Notes: generated by a model from the letters alone, not told the origin. A DNA stretch of 36,831 nucleotides from Acidithiobacillus sp. (GCA_028065135.1 JAPTWR010000044.1:1-36831), one strand, 5' to 3'. Shown: positions 9,314 through 20,035, counted from the first letter of the stretch. Program-made: numbers and translations.

Positions 9314-10039
9314 TCAGAGATCGCCCCACAGCGCCTGGGTGACGGCGATCGCGGCAATGGCGGCAGTCTCCGCGCGCAGGATGCGCGGCCCCATGCGCAA
9401 CGAGCGAAAGCCATGGGCCTGCGCGGCGGCCACCTCTTCTGCCGCCAGCCCACCCTCGGGGCCACTGAGCAGGGTGATCTCCGGCCCCGGATGGCCAAGA
9501 TCGGTAAACCGCTGCGCGGCGTCGGGGTCGAGTACGAAGGCGGCCCCCCGCACACCGGCCCATGCGGTTTCCAGCGCAACCGGCGGAGCGAGTTCGGGAA
9601 TCGTCGTGCTGCCGCTTTGCTCGCAGGCCGCAATGACGATATCCCGCCAGCGCGCCAGACGTTTCTCTCCGCGTGCTTCACTCAGTTGCACCACTCCGTG
9701 GCGGCAGGCCACCGGCTGAATCCGTCGCACCCCCAGTTCCACCGCCTTCTGTAGGCTCCAGTCCCAGCGCTCGCCGCGCGTCAGCGGCAAAAACACCTGA
9801 ATGGCCAGCGGCGAACCGGTCGACCGCGGATGCCGCCCACTGATCGCCAACTGCGCTTGCGCCCCCGAAATCCCGGTCAGGGACGCCCGATACATCCAGC
9901 CATCGCCATTGAACAGGGTCAGCTCCTGGCCATGGCGGGCGCGCAACACCTTGAGCAGATGATGGCTGGCCCCCGCCGGCAGCAAAAAGGGGCCGCTTTC
10001 GGGCAGGTCGGAATCGGCGTATAAATGAATGCGCGGCAT
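9314..10039 (-). CDS. rsmE: 16S rRNA (uracil-1498-N3)-methyltransferase RsmE
   Basis: RsmE methylates U1498 of 16S rRNA in the assembled 30S subunit using S-adenosylmethionine. It belongs to the SPOUT superfamily with a C-terminal trefoil knot. The knot is visible as LLSGPEGGLAAEEV followed by LRMGPRILRAETAAI, which form the SAM-binding loops. The N-terminal PUA-like part contains ASHHLLKVLRARHG. The length of 241 aa is typical. The start codon has no strong Shine-Dalgarno, but the N-terminus MPRIHLYAD matches the family, which generally starts with a similar short strand. It is transcribed divergently from the unknown gene at 10107 and precedes ispH. Confidence 0.95.
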   Translation of the reverse strand: MPRIHLYADSDLPESGPFLLPAGASHHLLKVLRARHGQELTLFNGDGWMYRASLTGISGAQAQLAISGRHPRSTGSPLAIQVFLPLTRGERWDWSLQKAVELGVRRIQPVACRHGVVQLSEARGEKRLARWRDIVIAACEQSGSTTIPELAPPVALETAWAGVRGAAFVLDPDAAQRFTDLGHPGPEITLLSGPEGGLAAEEVAAAQAHGFRSLRMGPRILRAETAAIAAIAVTQALWGDL

Positions 10040-10106
10040 AGGTTACGATATCGGGCAGGAGAACACAGGTGGGATTATATCATCGTGGCGCTGGCGCGGG
10101 TGGCGC

Positions 10107-10544
10107 ATGATCAATGACTCCGATTGCCGTCGCCCACCGGTCTGGCAGACGCGGCCCGGGCTGGTCCCGGCCTGGATATACAATCAGGCCCTCATTCTGC
10201 AGCACGCCGCCACCGGCCCCGTCTTCATTCCCCTGCGTTACGTCTCGGTCATGGCCATCCTGCTGGAACGCGAGTGGGTGTTCTGTGACTACCTCGGCGG
10301 CCGTGTTGCCGTTAGTGTCTGGCATCACTTCGACCACCAGTCCAGGGAAAACCTGCACGACGGCGTGACCTGCCAGATGGATCTTTTCAGCCCGGCAGGG
10401 GAGGAAATCCTGCGTCGCCTGCCCATGGAGTTTCATCAGGCCCTGAATAACGCGATCAAAAAGTCCGCAGAAAAAAGACGCCACCCTGCCCGGGTGATCG
10501 CGCTGGATATTCTAACGCGCCGGAGCCCGGGGCCGGATATCTAA
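10107..10544 (+). CDS. Conserved-looking hypothetical protein, 145 aa
   Basis: I do not recognise this protein. The ATG at 10107 was chosen because the longer frame from 10029 would overlap the rsmE start and add a non-protein-like Arg/Trp stretch. The sequence has a compact alpha/beta look: an N-terminal WQTRPGLVPAWIYNQALIL, a hydrophobic middle (VFIPLRYVSVMAILL) and a charged C-terminal helix with KKSAEKRRH. There are no transmembrane segments, signal peptide or metal motifs. It is 22 bp upstream of the inositol-monophosphatase-like gene and probably shares its transcript, while being divergent from rsmE. Confidence 0.7.
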   Translation: MINDSDCRRPPVWQTRPGLVPAWIYNQALILQHAATGPVFIPLRYVSVMAILLEREWVFCDYLGGRVAVSVWHHFDHQSRENLHDGVTCQMDLFSPAGEEILRRLPMEFHQALNNAIKKSAEKRRHPARVIALDILTRRSPGPDI

Positions 10545-10566
10545 GACGGATACGGGAGGCACGACC

Positions 10567-11394
10567 ATGATACCGGAAATCGACCAGCAATGGGTCGGCA
10601 AACTGCTGCGCACCAGTGCCGAACGCTTCGTGCTGCCTCGTTTCCACGCCGTCAGCGCCAGCCGCAAACCCGATGGCAGTATCGTCACCAGTGCCGATAT
10701 CGATAGCCAGAACTTTTTGCAGGACATGCTCACGGCCCGTTATCCCGATATCCCCCTGCTGGGAGAAGAAATGAGTGCAACGGAACAAACCCGCCTGTTG
10801 CACGAGGCTGACGCCCTTTGGTGCCTGGATCCGCTGGATGGCAGCAGCAATTTTGCCGCCGGCGTCCCGATCTTCGGTATCTCCCTGGCGTTACTGCAAG
10901 GCGGGCACTCGGTGCTCGGTTGGGTGTACGACCCGGTGCGCGCCGAGCTCTTCTCCGCAGCAAAGGGGAGTGGCGCGCGGGTGGACGGCGTACCTATGGC
11001 GGTTCGGCAGGCGCCGGCGCTCGGGCAATGCGTCGGCGTCCTGGACTACAAAAGGCTCGATCGCGCTCTCGCCCTGCGCCTGATCGACGAGCGGCCTTTC
11101 CACAGCCAACGCAACTTCGGCGCTTCCGTCCTCGAATGGTGCTGGCTCGCTGCCGGACGTTATCATTTTTACCTGCACGGCGCGCAACAACTCTGGGATC
11201 GCGCCGCAGGCGCCCTGATACTGCACGAGGCGGGCGGCAGGGCCACGCAATTCAACGGCGGCAGCCTCAGCGAAAATGATCTGCAGACGCGCTCCGTGCT
11301 CGCCACCCTCGATCCGCGGCTGCACCAGAGTTGGTCGCGGTGGCTGGAAGCGGTCGGTGAAACGCCTGCCGAGTTCCCAAATGCAGCCCTTTGA
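10567..11394 (+). CDS. Inositol monophosphatase family protein (SuhB/CysQ-like)
   Basis: This is a Mg2+/Li+-sensitive sugar phosphatase fold enzyme of 275 aa. The metal-binding motifs are in order: LLGEE near residue 62, DPLDGSSNF near 88 and WDRAAGALILHEAGG near 212. Family members hydrolyse inositol phosphates, fructose bisphosphates, PAP or histidinol phosphate. Sequence alone does not decide, so no symbol is given. The start is supported by a strong GGGAGG six bases upstream. It sits immediately before the glpX-led CBB cluster, and a sugar-phosphatase role in carbon metabolism is therefore a reasonable but unproven guess. An accessory role in polyamine or sulfur nucleotide metabolism remains possible. 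Confidence 0.9.
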   Translation: MIPEIDQQWVGKLLRTSAERFVLPRFHAVSASRKPDGSIVTSADIDSQNFLQDMLTARYPDIPLLGEEMSATEQTRLLHEADALWCLDPLDGSSNFAAGVPIFGISLALLQGGHSVLGWVYDPVRAELFSAAKGSGARVDGVPMAVRQAPALGQCVGVLDYKRLDRALALRLIDERPFHSQRNFGASVLEWCWLAAGRYHFYLHGAQQLWDRAAGALILHEAGGRATQFNGGSLSENDLQTRSVLATLDPRLHQSWSRWLEAVGETPAEFPNAAL

Positions 11395-11452
11395 TTTATG
11401 CTAAAACAATTCATCTCTCCCAACGAACCCGTCACTGAAGGAAAAGAATCGC

Positions 11453-12397
11453 ATGGCCTCCATAGGTAATCTCGCACTGTCCCTGCTTCCCGTCACTGAA
11501 TCCGCGGCCCGTGCCGCGAGCGGCTGGATCGGCCGCGGTGAAAAAGAACTCGGCGACGGCGCCGCAGTGGACGCCATGCGTATCGCCATTGCCAAGGTCC
11601 CCATGCGTGGGGTGGTGGTCATCGGTGAGGGCGAAAAGGACGAAGCGCCCATGCTCTACAATGGTGAGGTGGTAGGCTCGGGTGCCGGTCCAGAGGTAGA
11701 GATTGCCGTTGATCCTGTCGAAGGTACCACCTTTCTGGCCCAGGGCATGCCCGGCTCCATCTGCGTGCTGGCAGCGGCTCCCAAAGGCAGCATGTTCCAG
11801 CCCGGTCCGGCCTTCTATATGGACAAGCTGATCGTCCCGGCCCCGGCCCGCGGCAAAATCGATCCCGCTGCACCCATGAAGGACAAGCTCCACGACCTGG
11901 CCCGCGCCGTCGGCAAGGACGTCCGTGAATTGCGCATCTTCCTGCTCAAGAAGCCGCGTCACGAGGCCATGATCCGCGAAATTCAGGCCGCTGGCGCCAC
12001 CGTGCGCCTGCAGACAGACGGCGACGTCAGCGGTGGCATCATGGCCGCCCTCGGCACCAAGGTGGATGCCATGATGGGTATCGGTGGCACTCCGGAAGGC
12101 GTCATTTCCGCCTGCGCCGCCCGCGCCATGGGCGCCGACATGTTTGGATGCCTCGCGCCGCAGAAACCTGGCGAAGCAGAAGCCATCGCCGCCGCCGGCC
12201 TCAAGGCCGGGCAGTGGCTGGGGCGTGATGAACTGGTGTCCAGCGATGACGTGCTCTTCGTGGCCACCGGCCTGACCTCCGGCGACATCCTCGATGGCGT
12301 GACCCGCTCCCACTACTTTGTGGAAAGTGAGAGCCTGGTTATTTCTGGTCACGACGGCATTCTGCGCCGGGTCCGCACCCACCAGCGCATCGACTGA
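11453..12397 (+). CDS. glpX: Class II fructose-1,6-bisphosphatase / sedoheptulose-1,7-bisphosphatase
   Basis: This enzyme dephosphorylates fructose-1,6-bisphosphate and, in CBB organisms, sedoheptulose-1,7-bisphosphate. It is therefore an irreversible step in RuBP regeneration. The 314-aa protein carries class II motifs [15 protein letters not shown] near residue 57 and the metal/phosphate motif [12 protein letters not shown] near 87. It also has the C-terminal half [17 protein letters not shown]. An AAGGA Shine-Dalgarno precedes the ATG. It leads a co-directional run with transketolase only 25 bp downstream. That context, with CBB enzymes rather than glycerol genes, argues for a Calvin-cycle role over gluconeogenesis alone. 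Confidence 0.95.
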   Translation: MASIGNLALSLLPVTESAARAASGWIGRGEKELGDGAAVDAMRIAIAKVPMRGVVVIGEGEKDEAPMLYNGEVVGSGAGPEVEIAVDPVEGTTFLAQGMPGSICVLAAAPKGSMFQPGPAFYMDKLIVPAPARGKIDPAAPMKDKLHDLARAVGKDVRELRIFLLKKPRHEAMIREIQAAGATVRLQTDGDVSGGIMAALGTKVDAMMGIGGTPEGVISACAARAMGADMFGCLAPQKPGEAEAIAAAGLKAGQWLGRDELVSSDDVLFVATGLTSGDILDGVTRSHYFVESESLVISGHDGILRRVRTHQRID

Positions 12398-12422
12398 TTT
12401 CTATATTATTGAGGAGTATGTT

Positions 12423-14420
12423 ATGACTGTGACCCGTACAGATCTGGCGAACGCCATCCGCGTTCTCACCATGGACGCCGTGGAAAAGGCAAAATCCGGT
12501 CATCCCGGCATGCCCATGGGCATGGCGGACATCGCCGAAGTGCTGTGGAACGACTTTCTGGTCCACAACCCCGCCGATACCCATTGGGCCAACCGCGACC
12601 GCTTCATTCTGTCCAATGGACACGGTTCCCTCCTGCAGTACGCGCTCCTCCATCTCACCGGCTACGATGTCTCCATGGAAGACCTCAAAAACTTCCGTCA
12701 GTGGCACAGCAAGACCCCTGGTCATCCGGAGTACCGCGACACTCCAGGCATTGAAACCACCACTGGCCCCCTGGGTCAGGGCCTTGCCAACGGTGTCGGA
12801 ATGGCGCTGGCGGAGCATATGCTGGCCAGTCACTTCAACCGCCCCGATCACGAAATCATCCATCACTACACGTATGTATTCCTCGGTGATGGCTGCCTCA
12901 TGGAAGGCGTTTCTCATGAGGTCTGTTCCCTGGCGGGTGTCTGGGGACTGGGCAAGCTCATCTGTTTCTACGATGACAACAATATCTCCATTGACGGTCA
13001 TGTGGGTGACTGGTTCGCCGACAACACCCCGGCGCGTTTCGAGGCTTACGGCTGGCATGTGATCCGTCACGTCGACGGACACGACCCCGAAGCCATCAAA
13101 AGGGCCATCGTGGATGCCCGCAAGCAGACCGGCAAGCCCACCCTGATCTGTTGCAAAACCGTCATCGGCCATGGCTCCCCCAACAAGGCCGGCAGCCATG
13201 ACTGTCATGGCGCGCCTCTGGGCGCCGAAGAAGTCTGCCTGACCCGGGAAAACCTGGGCTGGTCTGCGGAGCCGTTCCAGATTCCCGAGGCCGTTTACCG
13301 CGCCTATGATGCCCGGGCCAAAGGGGAGGCCGCGGAGGCCGCCTGGAAGGCCCGTTTCGCCAAATACCGGGAACTCTATCCCGAAGAGGCGGCAGAGCTC
13401 GAGCGGCGCCTGGCCGGTACCCCCGCCAGCGATTTCGACGCGGCGGCGGCGGCGCTCATCGCCGATTTCCGTAAGACGGCGCCCAAAATCGCTACCCGCG
13501 TGGCATCCGGTCAGTGCATTCAGGCCCTTGCACCGAAGTTGCCCGAATTTATCGGTGGTTCCGCCGATCTCACGCCTTCCAACAACACGCGCTGGAAGGA
13601 AGCCATCGACATCGGCCCGCATCGCCTGATGGGCAACTACATCCACTACGGCGTGCGGGAATTCGGCATGTCCGCCATCATGAACGGCATCGCTCTCTAC
13701 GGCGGTTTCCTGCCCTTCGGCGGCACCTTCCTGATTTTCTCCGACTATAGCCGCAATGCGATCCGGATGTCGGCGCTGATGGGTATTCGCGTGATCTATG
13801 TGATGACCCATGACTCCATCGGTCTCGGCGAAGACGGCCCCACCCACCAGCCCATCGAGCAGGTCAACAGCCTGCGTCTGATCCCCAACCTCCATGTCTG
13901 GCGCCCGGCGGATGCCGTGGAAACCACCATCGCCTGGGAATCCTCGGTCAAACTGGAACGGACGCCATCCCTGCTGGCCCTCAGCCGGCAGAATCTCCCG
14001 GCGCTGCCCCATACCGACGAGACCGTGGCCAATGCCCGGCGCGGCGGCTATGTGCTCAAGGAGGCCGAAAACGGCAAGGCCGAGGGTATCCTGATCGCCA
14101 CCGGCTCCGAAGTGGAGCTGGCGCTGGCGGCCCAGGCCAAGCTGGCGGAGCAGGGGCATCACGTGCGCGTGGTTTCCATGCCGTGCATGAATATCTTTGC
14201 GGCGCAGGACGCGGCGTATCAGGAGAGTGTCCTGCCAGGCAGCATCACCAAGCGTGTGGCCATCGAAGCGGGCACCACGGGGCTCTGGTACCGGTATGTG
14301 GGTCTGCACGGCGCGGTCATCGGCATCGACCACTTTGGCGCCTCGGCCCCGGCCTCGGTCCTGTTCGAGAAATTCGGCTTCACGGCGGATAACGTCGTCG
14401 CGCGCTTCCAGGCACTGTAA
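12423..14420 (+). CDS. tkt: Transketolase (CBB type)
   Basis: Transketolase moves two-carbon ketol units between sugar phosphates with thiamine diphosphate, regenerating pentose phosphates in the Calvin cycle. From ATG 12423 the protein is 665 aa, the normal length. The frame is open upstream into glpX, but the strong GAGGAG before this ATG and the family N-terminus ([19 protein letters not shown]) fix the start. Motifs are GHPGMPMG near residue 26, the ThDP site [12 protein letters not shown] near 157 with DDNNISIDG near 188, and the pyrimidine-domain [18 protein letters not shown] near 463. The gene is cbbT in CBB nomenclature. It lies between glpX and gap with short gaps, consistent with a single operon. 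Confidence 0.97.
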   Translation: MTVTRTDLANAIRVLTMDAVEKAKSGHPGMPMGMADIAEVLWNDFLVHNPADTHWANRDRFILSNGHGSLLQYALLHLTGYDVSMEDLKNFRQWHSKTPGHPEYRDTPGIETTTGPLGQGLANGVGMALAEHMLASHFNRPDHEIIHHYTYVFLGDGCLMEGVSHEVCSLAGVWGLGKLICFYDDNNISIDGHVGDWFADNTPARFEAYGWHVIRHVDGHDPEAIKRAIVDARKQTGKPTLICCKTVIGHGSPNKAGSHDCHGAPLGAEEVCLTRENLGWSAEPFQIPEAVYRAYDARAKGEAAEAAWKARFAKYRELYPEEAAELERRLAGTPASDFDAAAAALIADFRKTAPKIATRVASGQCIQALAPKLPEFIGGSADLTPSNNTRWKEAIDIGPHRLMGNYIHYGVREFGMSAIMNGIALYGGFLPFGGTFLIFSDYSRNAIRMSALMGIRVIYVMTHDSIGLGEDGPTHQPIEQVNSLRLIPNLHVWRPADAVETTIAWESSVKLERTPSLLALSRQNLPALPHTDETVANARRGGYVLKEAENGKAEGILIATGSEVELALAAQAKLAEQGHHVRVVSMPCMNIFAAQDAAYQESVLPGSITKRVAIEAGTTGLWYRYVGLHGAVIGIDHFGASAPASVLFEKFGFTADNVVARFQAL

Positions 14421-14454
14421 ATCATTCATTCTAAAACGTTGAGGAGTTCACATT

Positions 14455-15471
14455 ATGGCACTGCGTATTGGTATTAACGGCTATGGGCGTATCGGACGGA
14501 ACATCCTGCGGGCCGTCTATGAGGCGAACCGCACCGGCGAAGTTCAGATTGTCGCGGTCAATGACCTCGGCAGCCCCGAAACCAACGCCCACCTGACACA
14601 GTATGATTCCGTGCATGGCAAATTCCCTTTCTCGGTGAACGTGGACGACGGCGACATGCTGATCGGCGACGACCGGGTCAAGGTGCTGGCCGAGCGCGAT
14701 CCTTCCAAACTGCCCTGGGGCGATCTGGGCGTGGACGTGGTCCTGGAGTGCACCGGCTTCTTTGCCTCCCGCGAAAAGGCGGCCCTGCACCTCAAGGGCG
14801 GCGCCAGGAAAGTGCTGATTTCCGCACCGGCAAAAGATGCGGTCGACCTCACCGTCGTCTACGGCGTCAACCACCAGTTGCTCGACCCCGCCAAGCACCA
14901 CATCGTCTCCAACGGTTCCTGCACCACCAACTGCCTCGCACCCCTGGCCAAGACCCTCAATGATCTCGCCGGCATCGAGGCGGGGACCATGAACACCATC
15001 CACTCCATGACCAATGATCAGCGCATCATCGATGTCTATCACGAAGACCTGCGCCGTGCCCGTGCTGCCGGTATGAGCATGATCCCCACCAGCACTGGTG
15101 CCGCCAAGGCCATCGGCTTGGTACTGCCGGAACTGGCAGGCAAGCTGGACGGCTTCGCCATTCGTGTGCCCACGCATAACGTCTCCCTCGTTGACCTCAC
15201 CTGTATCGTCAACAAGGAAGTCTCCATCGACGAAATCCACGCCGCCATGAAAGCAGCCAGCCAAGGCGCACTCAAGGGTGTCTACGGCTACAACGACAAG
15301 CCTCTGGTCTCCATCGACTTCAACCACAATCCGCACTCCTCCACCTATGAGGCCTCACTGACCAAGGTCAAGGGCAAGCTGGTCAAGGTCTGCTCCTGGT
15401 ACGACAACGAGTGGGGTTTCTCCAACCGTATGGTGGATACCGCCCTCGCCATGATGGGTCAGGCCCGCTGA
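14455..15471 (+). CDS. gap: Glyceraldehyde-3-phosphate dehydrogenase, type I
   Basis: GAPDH interconverts 1,3-bisphosphoglycerate and glyceraldehyde-3-phosphate; in autotrophic growth it runs in the reductive direction. The 338-aa protein has the Rossmann start [11 protein letters not shown], the catalytic cysteine C156 in [12 protein letters not shown], and the C-terminal [13 protein letters not shown]. The residue after strand beta-2 is within AVNDLG, which is typical of NAD-preferring enzymes, but cofactor use is not settled by this. A TTGAGGAG ribosome site lies 7-8 bases before ATG. It is the third gene in the CBB run (cbbG in that nomenclature), 34 bp after tkt and 14 bp before pgk. Confidence 0.97.
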   Translation: MALRIGINGYGRIGRNILRAVYEANRTGEVQIVAVNDLGSPETNAHLTQYDSVHGKFPFSVNVDDGDMLIGDDRVKVLAERDPSKLPWGDLGVDVVLECTGFFASREKAALHLKGGARKVLISAPAKDAVDLTVVYGVNHQLLDPAKHHIVSNGSCTTNCLAPLAKTLNDLAGIEAGTMNTIHSMTNDQRIIDVYHEDLRRARAAGMSMIPTSTGAAKAIGLVLPELAGKLDGFAIRVPTHNVSLVDLTCIVNKEVSIDEIHAAMKAASQGALKGVYGYNDKPLVSIDFNHNPHSSTYEASLTKVKGKLVKVCSWYDNEWGFSNRMVDTALAMMGQAR

Positions 15472-15485
15472 AGAGGAATCTGACC

Positions 15486-16691
15486 ATGAATGTCCTGCGT
15501 ATGATGGATGTGCCATTAAAGGGCAAGCGGGTGCTGATTCGTGAGGACCTCAACGTCCCCATGAATGACGCGGGGGCTATCACCGATGACACCCGCATCC
15601 GCGCCAGCCTGCCCACCATTCGCGCCGCGCTGGCCGGCGGCGCGCGGGTGATGCTGATGTCCCATCTCGGGCGTCCCAAGGAAGGCGTTTTCGACGAAAA
15701 GGCCAGCCTCGCTCCGGTCGCCGCCCACCTCAGCCAGTTGCTGGGCCGCGATGTGCCGTTGGTACGGGACTGGCTGGAAGCCGGTAAAGACCGCCTTGCG
15801 CAGCTTCGGGACGGCGATGTCGTCGTGCTGGAAAACGTGCGCTTCAATACTGGCGAAAGCAAGGACGACGAGGTGCTGTCCAAAAAGATGGCTGCGCTCT
15901 GTGACGTGTTTGTGATGGATGCCTTCGGTACCGCCCATCGCGCCCAGGCCAGCACCCATGGGGTCGGCAGGTTCGCTCCCGTCGCCTGCGCCGGTCCGCT
16001 GCTGGTCAATGAGCTGGACGCACTGGGCAAGGCCCTGCAGAACCCCCGGCGTCCTCTGGTCGCCATTGTCGCCGGGTCCAAGGTGTCCACCAAGCTGACC
16101 ATCCTAAAGTCCCTGGCGGACAAGGTGGATCAACTGGTGGTGGGTGGCGGCATCGCCAACACCTTCATCCTCGCCGCAGGTCATTCCGTCGGCAAATCCC
16201 TCTGTGAAGCGGATCTGGTGCCTGATGCTCAGGCCATCATCGCCGCAGCCAGGGCCAAGGGCGGCGATGTCCCGCTGCCCAGCGACGTGGTGGTCGCCAA
16301 GGCATTTTCGGCGACGGCCCCGGCGCGAACCTGCAGGGTGGATGATATCGCTGCCGATGACATGGTGCTCGATATCGGTCCCGACACCGCCAAAACGCTG
16401 GGCGATATCCTGCGCAAGGCGGGCACCATCGTCTGGAATGGCCCGGTGGGCGTATTTGAGTTTGACGCTTTCGCCCATGGCACTGAGGCCATCGCCCGGG
16501 CAGTGGCGGAAAGCAGCGCCTTTTCCATTGCCGGGGGGGGGGACACCATTGCGGCGATCAACAAATTCCATATCGAAGATAAGGTCTCCTATATCAGTAC
16601 GGGTGGGGGCGCCTTCCTGGAATTTCTCGAAGGCAAGACTCTGCCTGCCGTAGCCATGCTGGAAGAACGTGCACGAGGTACACACACTTGA
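15486..16691 (+). CDS. pgk: Phosphoglycerate kinase
   Basis: PGK transfers phosphate between ATP and 3-phosphoglycerate, the first reductive-phase step after RuBisCO. I start it at ATG 15486 (AAGAGGAAT upstream), giving 401 aa with the family N-terminus [14 protein letters not shown]. The longer frame would begin inside gap. Other motifs are [12 protein letters not shown] near residue 55, [15 protein letters not shown] near 198 and the nucleotide-site WNGPVGVFE near 318. The C-terminal glycine loop SIAGGGDT is encoded by an uninterrupted run of ten G residues at 16533-16542, an unusual homopolymer inside an essential gene. Its stop overlaps the TTG start of pyk. Confidence 0.97.
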   Translation: MNVLRMMDVPLKGKRVLIREDLNVPMNDAGAITDDTRIRASLPTIRAALAGGARVMLMSHLGRPKEGVFDEKASLAPVAAHLSQLLGRDVPLVRDWLEAGKDRLAQLRDGDVVVLENVRFNTGESKDDEVLSKKMAALCDVFVMDAFGTAHRAQASTHGVGRFAPVACAGPLLVNELDALGKALQNPRRPLVAIVAGSKVSTKLTILKSLADKVDQLVVGGGIANTFILAAGHSVGKSLCEADLVPDAQAIIAAARAKGGDVPLPSDVVVAKAFSATAPARTCRVDDIAADDMVLDIGPDTAKTLGDILRKAGTIVWNGPVGVFEFDAFAHGTEAIARAVAESSAFSIAGGGDTIAAINKFHIEDKVSYISTGGGAFLEFLEGKTLPAVAMLEERARGTHT

Positions 16692-18127
16692 TACGCCGGA
16701 CGAAGATCGTCGCAACCCTGGGTCCCGCCAGTTCTGATGTGCGGGTCATCGATCGCCTGATCGAGGCGGGTGTTGATGTCGTTCGCCTCAACTTCTCCCA
16801 TGGCGCGGCAGAGGATCACGTCAAGCGTGCGGAGATGGTCCGGGAAAGGGCGCGCGCTCATGGCCGGGCCATCGGGGTGCTGGCCGATCTGCAGGGGCCC
16901 AAAATCCGCATCGGCAAATTTGCCGAAGGCAAGATCCATATCCGGGAAGGCGAGCCTTTTATTCTCGATACCACGTGCACCATTGGCGATCAGACGCGGG
17001 TTGGCGTGACCTACCCGCAACTGATCAATGATGTGGACCGGGGGGCAACCCTGCTGCTCAATGACGGCATGATCGTGCTCTGGGTGGAAAAGGTGCAGGG
17101 CTCCGAAATTCACACCCGGGTGGTGCAGGGTGGTGAACTCTCCAACAGCAAGGGCATCAACCGGGCGGGTGGTGGCCTGACGGCGCCGGCGCTGACCGAT
17201 AAGGACCGGGCGGACATCATCACCGCTGCGCGCCTCGAGGCGGACTATCTGGCGGTTTCTTTTCCGCGCAGCGCCGCCGACATGGAGGAAGCCCGTCGTC
17301 TCTTCCGCGAGGCGGGTGGTCACGGCGCCTTGGTTGCCAAAATCGAGCGGGCCGAGGCGGTAGAGGCCATCGAAGAGATTCTGGCGGTGTCCGAGGCGGT
17401 CATGGTGGCGCGGGGCGACCTCGGCGTTGAGATCGGCGATGCGGCGGTGCCTCCGGTGCAGAAGCGGATTATCGCCTTGGCGCAGAAGTACAACTGTCTG
17501 ACGATCACGGCGACGCAGATGATGGAGTCCATGATTCACCAGCCGATTCCTACCCGCGCCGAAGTTTCCGATGTGGCCAATGCGGTCCTCGACGGTACGG
17601 ATGCGGTGATGCTGTCCGCCGAAACGGCAAGCGGAGCCTTCCCGGTAGAGGCGGTCGCCGCCATGGACCGTACCTGTCGCGCAGCCGAGCGCCAGGCACC
17701 GGCCACCGGTACCGTGCAGATCATCGACCGGCCACTGGAACGCATGGACGAAACCATCGCAGCGGCAGCCATTCTGGCCACCATGCGCTCGCCCATCGTG
17801 GCCATCGCGGCTTTTACCGAGAGTGGTTCCACGGCGCTGTGGCTGTCCCGCGCCAATCCCCGGGTGCCCATCTACGCGCTGACCCCCCAGGTCTATACCC
17901 GGCGCAAGGTGACTTTGTATCGCGGTGTCCACCCGGTCAATTTCCCCCAGAGTCGCCATGATGACCCCCTGCAGGTGATGCATGCGGCCGAGGATGAACT
18001 GCGGCGGCGCGGCGTCGTTCGCGACGGAGATTTGATCCTCATCACCATCGGTGAGCCCATGGGCGCTCCGGGTGGCACCAATACCCTCAAGCTGGTGCGG
18101 GTCGGCGATGTCACGCACCGCGCCTGA
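16688..18127 (+). CDS. pyk: Pyruvate kinase
   Basis: Pyruvate kinase converts phosphoenolpyruvate and ADP to pyruvate and ATP, drawing fixed carbon out of the triose pool. The 479-aa product starts at a TTG whose last bases are the pgk stop (TTGA). GAGG lies 8-10 bases upstream, and the N-terminus [15 protein letters not shown] is that of the family. Motifs include VRLNFSHG near residue 35, the catalytic [11 protein letters not shown] near 217, [11 protein letters not shown] near 238 and TATQMMESM near 276. The C-terminal regulatory domain is present. Placing a glycolytic exit enzyme in translational coupling with pgk, inside a CBB cluster, is noteworthy. Confidence 0.96.
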   Translation: MIRRTKIVATLGPASSDVRVIDRLIEAGVDVVRLNFSHGAAEDHVKRAEMVRERARAHGRAIGVLADLQGPKIRIGKFAEGKIHIREGEPFILDTTCTIGDQTRVGVTYPQLINDVDRGATLLLNDGMIVLWVEKVQGSEIHTRVVQGGELSNSKGINRAGGGLTAPALTDKDRADIITAARLEADYLAVSFPRSAADMEEARRLFREAGGHGALVAKIERAEAVEAIEEILAVSEAVMVARGDLGVEIGDAAVPPVQKRIIALAQKYNCLTITATQMMESMIHQPIPTRAEVSDVANAVLDGTDAVMLSAETASGAFPVEAVAAMDRTCRAAERQAPATGTVQIIDRPLERMDETIAAAAILATMRSPIVAIAAFTESGSTALWLSRANPRVPIYALTPQVYTRRKVTLYRGVHPVNFPQSRHDDPLQVMHAAEDELRRRGVVRDGDLILITIGEPMGAPGGTNTLKLVRVGDVTHRA

Positions 18128-18234
18128 GTCTGGCCACTCCCGACCGTTACGGGGCCCGGCTTGCGGTTTGGGGGGCTCCTCTATACGATTGCTCAAGACC
18201 CAATCCATTTTTATTCACATTTAGGAGAAGTATT

Positions 18235-19305
18235 ATGGCCCTGGTTTCATTACGTCAGTTGTTGGATCATGCCGCGGAACACAGCTACGGCATCCCCGCC
18301 TTTAACGTCAACAACCTGGAGCAGGTGCGCGCGATCATGGAAGCGGCGGCTGCCGCCGACGCGCCGGTCATCCTTCAGGCGTCCGCCGGTGCCCGCAAGT
18401 ATGCTGGCGAACCCTTTCTGCGCCATCTGATTCTGGCCGCCATCGAAGAGTATCCCGACATCCCCGTCGTCCTGCATCAGGATCACGGCGCGAGCCCGGC
18501 GGTTTGCATCCAGGCCATCCGCTCCGGCTTCTCCAGCGTGATGATGGACGGTTCCCTGCTGGAGGACGCCAAGACCCCCGCCAGCTATGATTACAATGCC
18601 ACTGTGACCGGCAGGGTCGTGGAGATGTCTCACGCCGTCGGTGTGACCGTCGAGGGCGAACTGGGCTGCCTCGGCTCCCTGGAAACCGGCATGGCGGGCG
18701 AAGAGGACGGTGTCGGTGCCGAGGGCTGTCTGAGCCATGACCAGATGCTGACCGATCCCGAAGAAGCGGCCCGATTCGTGAAAGCCACCAAAGTGGACGC
18801 CCTGGCGATCGCCATCGGCACCAGCCACGGCGCTTACAAGTTCACCCGGCCGCCGACCGGCAAGGTCCTGCGTATCGACCGGATCAAGGAAATTCACGCC
18901 CGTATCCCGGATACCCATCTGGTCATGCACGGCTCCAGCTCGGTGCCGCAGGACTGGTTGAAGATCATCCACGAATTCGGTGGCGACATCGGCGAAACCT
19001 ACGGTGTGCCGGTAGAGGAAATTCAGGAAGGCATCAAGTACGGTGTGCGCAAGGTCAACATCGATACCGATCTGCGCTTGGCGGCAACCGGCGCGGTGCG
19101 TCAGAGTTTGGCCAAAAATCCCAAGAACTTTGATCCTCGCAAGTTCCTGACTGCCTCCATCGATGCCATGCGCGATATCTGCCGGTTGCGTTATGAGGCC
19201 TTCGGTAGCGCCGGGCAGGCCAGCAAGATCAAGGCCATCCCGCTGGATACCATGTTCAGGCGCTACAGCAAGGGTGAACTCGACCCCCGCGTCACCGGCG
19301 TCTAA
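18235..19305 (+). CDS. fba: Class II fructose-bisphosphate aldolase (CbbA type)
   Basis: This zinc aldolase condenses dihydroxyacetone phosphate with glyceraldehyde-3-phosphate or erythrose-4-phosphate, giving FBP or SBP. The 356-aa protein shows the zinc and catalytic residues HQDHGAS (H81, D83, H84) and a second zinc motif [10 protein letters not shown] near residue 197. The C-terminal [10 protein letters not shown] is also present. Those features and the length fit the CbbA subtype found in CBB operons. A good AGGAG lies upstream of ATG. The 107-bp gap after pyk has no clear terminator. A weak promoter could lie there, but I could not find a convincing -35/-10 pair. A strong hairpin follows the gene. 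Confidence 0.96.
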   Translation: MALVSLRQLLDHAAEHSYGIPAFNVNNLEQVRAIMEAAAAADAPVILQASAGARKYAGEPFLRHLILAAIEEYPDIPVVLHQDHGASPAVCIQAIRSGFSSVMMDGSLLEDAKTPASYDYNATVTGRVVEMSHAVGVTVEGELGCLGSLETGMAGEEDGVGAEGCLSHDQMLTDPEEAARFVKATKVDALAIAIGTSHGAYKFTRPPTGKVLRIDRIKEIHARIPDTHLVMHGSSSVPQDWLKIIHEFGGDIGETYGVPVEEIQEGIKYGVRKVNIDTDLRLAATGAVRQSLAKNPKNFDPRKFLTASIDAMRDICRLRYEAFGSAGQASKIKAIPLDTMFRRYSKGELDPRVTGV

Positions 19306-19328
19306 ATAACGCTACCTATCGGTCGACT

Positions 19329-19360
19329 GGCGAGGGCGCATGGCGCTCTCGCCTTGTTTT
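19329..19360 (+). terminator. Intrinsic-terminator-like hairpin between fba and rpe
   Basis: An 11-bp GC-rich stem with one G-T wobble has arms at 19329-19339 and 19343-19353 and an ATG loop. It is followed directly by TTGTTTT (19354-19360). This is a good rho-independent terminator or attenuator. It would end or dampen the CBB transcript before rpe-gph-trp. Because genes downstream are co-directional and only 9 bp away, partial read-through is likely. Confidence 0.72.
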
Positions 19361-19369
19361 GGAGGCAAA

Positions 19370-20032
19370 ATGACCCAGTTCAAGATTTCCCCGTCCATCC
19401 TTTCGGCGGATTTTGCCCGTCTGGGTGAAGAAGTGCGCGCCGTCGATGCGGCGGGTGCCGACTATATCCATATCGACGTCATGGACAACCATTTCGTCCC
19501 CAATCTGACCATCGGTCCGCTGGTGGCGGCCGCCATCAAGCCCCACACCCAAAAGCCGCTGGATGTCCACCTCATGATCTCACCGGTGGACAGCATCATT
19601 CCCGATTTCGCCAAGGCCGGCGCCGATATCATTACCGTGCATCCCGAAGCGACGATCCATCTGGACCGTACCATTCAGTTGATCCACAGCCTGGGTTGTA
19701 AGGCTGGCGTTTCCCTCAATCCTTCCACGCCCCTCGATGTGCTGGACTATGTCCTGGAGAGTCTTGACCTGGTGCTGGTGATGAGCGTCAACCCCGGTTT
19801 CGGCGGGCAGAGCTTCATCGAGTACACCCTGCGCAAGATCGAGGCGATCCGCAAGCGCATCGAGGCGACCGGCAAGGCTATCGAACTGGAAGTGGATGGT
19901 GGCGTCAAGGTGGACAATGTGCGGCGGGTCGCCGATGCCGGCGCCGATGTCTTCGTGGCGGGCAGCGCCATTTATAACACCCCCGACTACGCTGCGACCA
20001 TCGCCGCTTTCCGCAAAGCCCTGGCGGGCTGA
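19370..20032 (+). CDS. rpe: Ribulose-phosphate 3-epimerase
   Basis: Rpe interconverts ribulose-5-phosphate and xylulose-5-phosphate, serving both the Calvin cycle and the pentose phosphate pathway. From ATG 19370, preceded by TTTTGGAGG, the protein is 220 aa. It has the TIM-barrel motifs [39 protein letters not shown] and [14 protein letters not shown], plus [10 protein letters not shown] near the C-terminus. The slightly longer frame from 19340 would start inside the terminator hairpin and is rejected. It is 3 bp upstream of gph. The rpe-gph-trpE order is common in beta- and gammaproteobacteria and is here attached to a CBB cluster. Confidence 0.97.
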   Translation: MTQFKISPSILSADFARLGEEVRAVDAAGADYIHIDVMDNHFVPNLTIGPLVAAAIKPHTQKPLDVHLMISPVDSIIPDFAKAGADIITVHPEATIHLDRTIQLIHSLGCKAGVSLNPSTPLDVLDYVLESLDLVLVMSVNPGFGGQSFIEYTLRKIEAIRKRIEATGKAIELEVDGGVKVDNVRRVADAGADVFVAGSAIYNTPDYAATIAAFRKALAG

Positions 20033-20035
20033 ATC

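Noticed and set aside
12339..14429. A 696-codon open frame on the minus strand across tkt
   Set aside because: It is the antisense shadow of transketolase. High GC at third positions removes stop codons, the product is rich in Gly/His/Asp repeats with no fold, and the plus-strand gene is certain.
16589..18208. A 539-codon minus-strand frame across pyk
   Set aside because: Same cause: an antisense shadow of a well-supported enzyme gene, with no ribosome site or recognisable motif.
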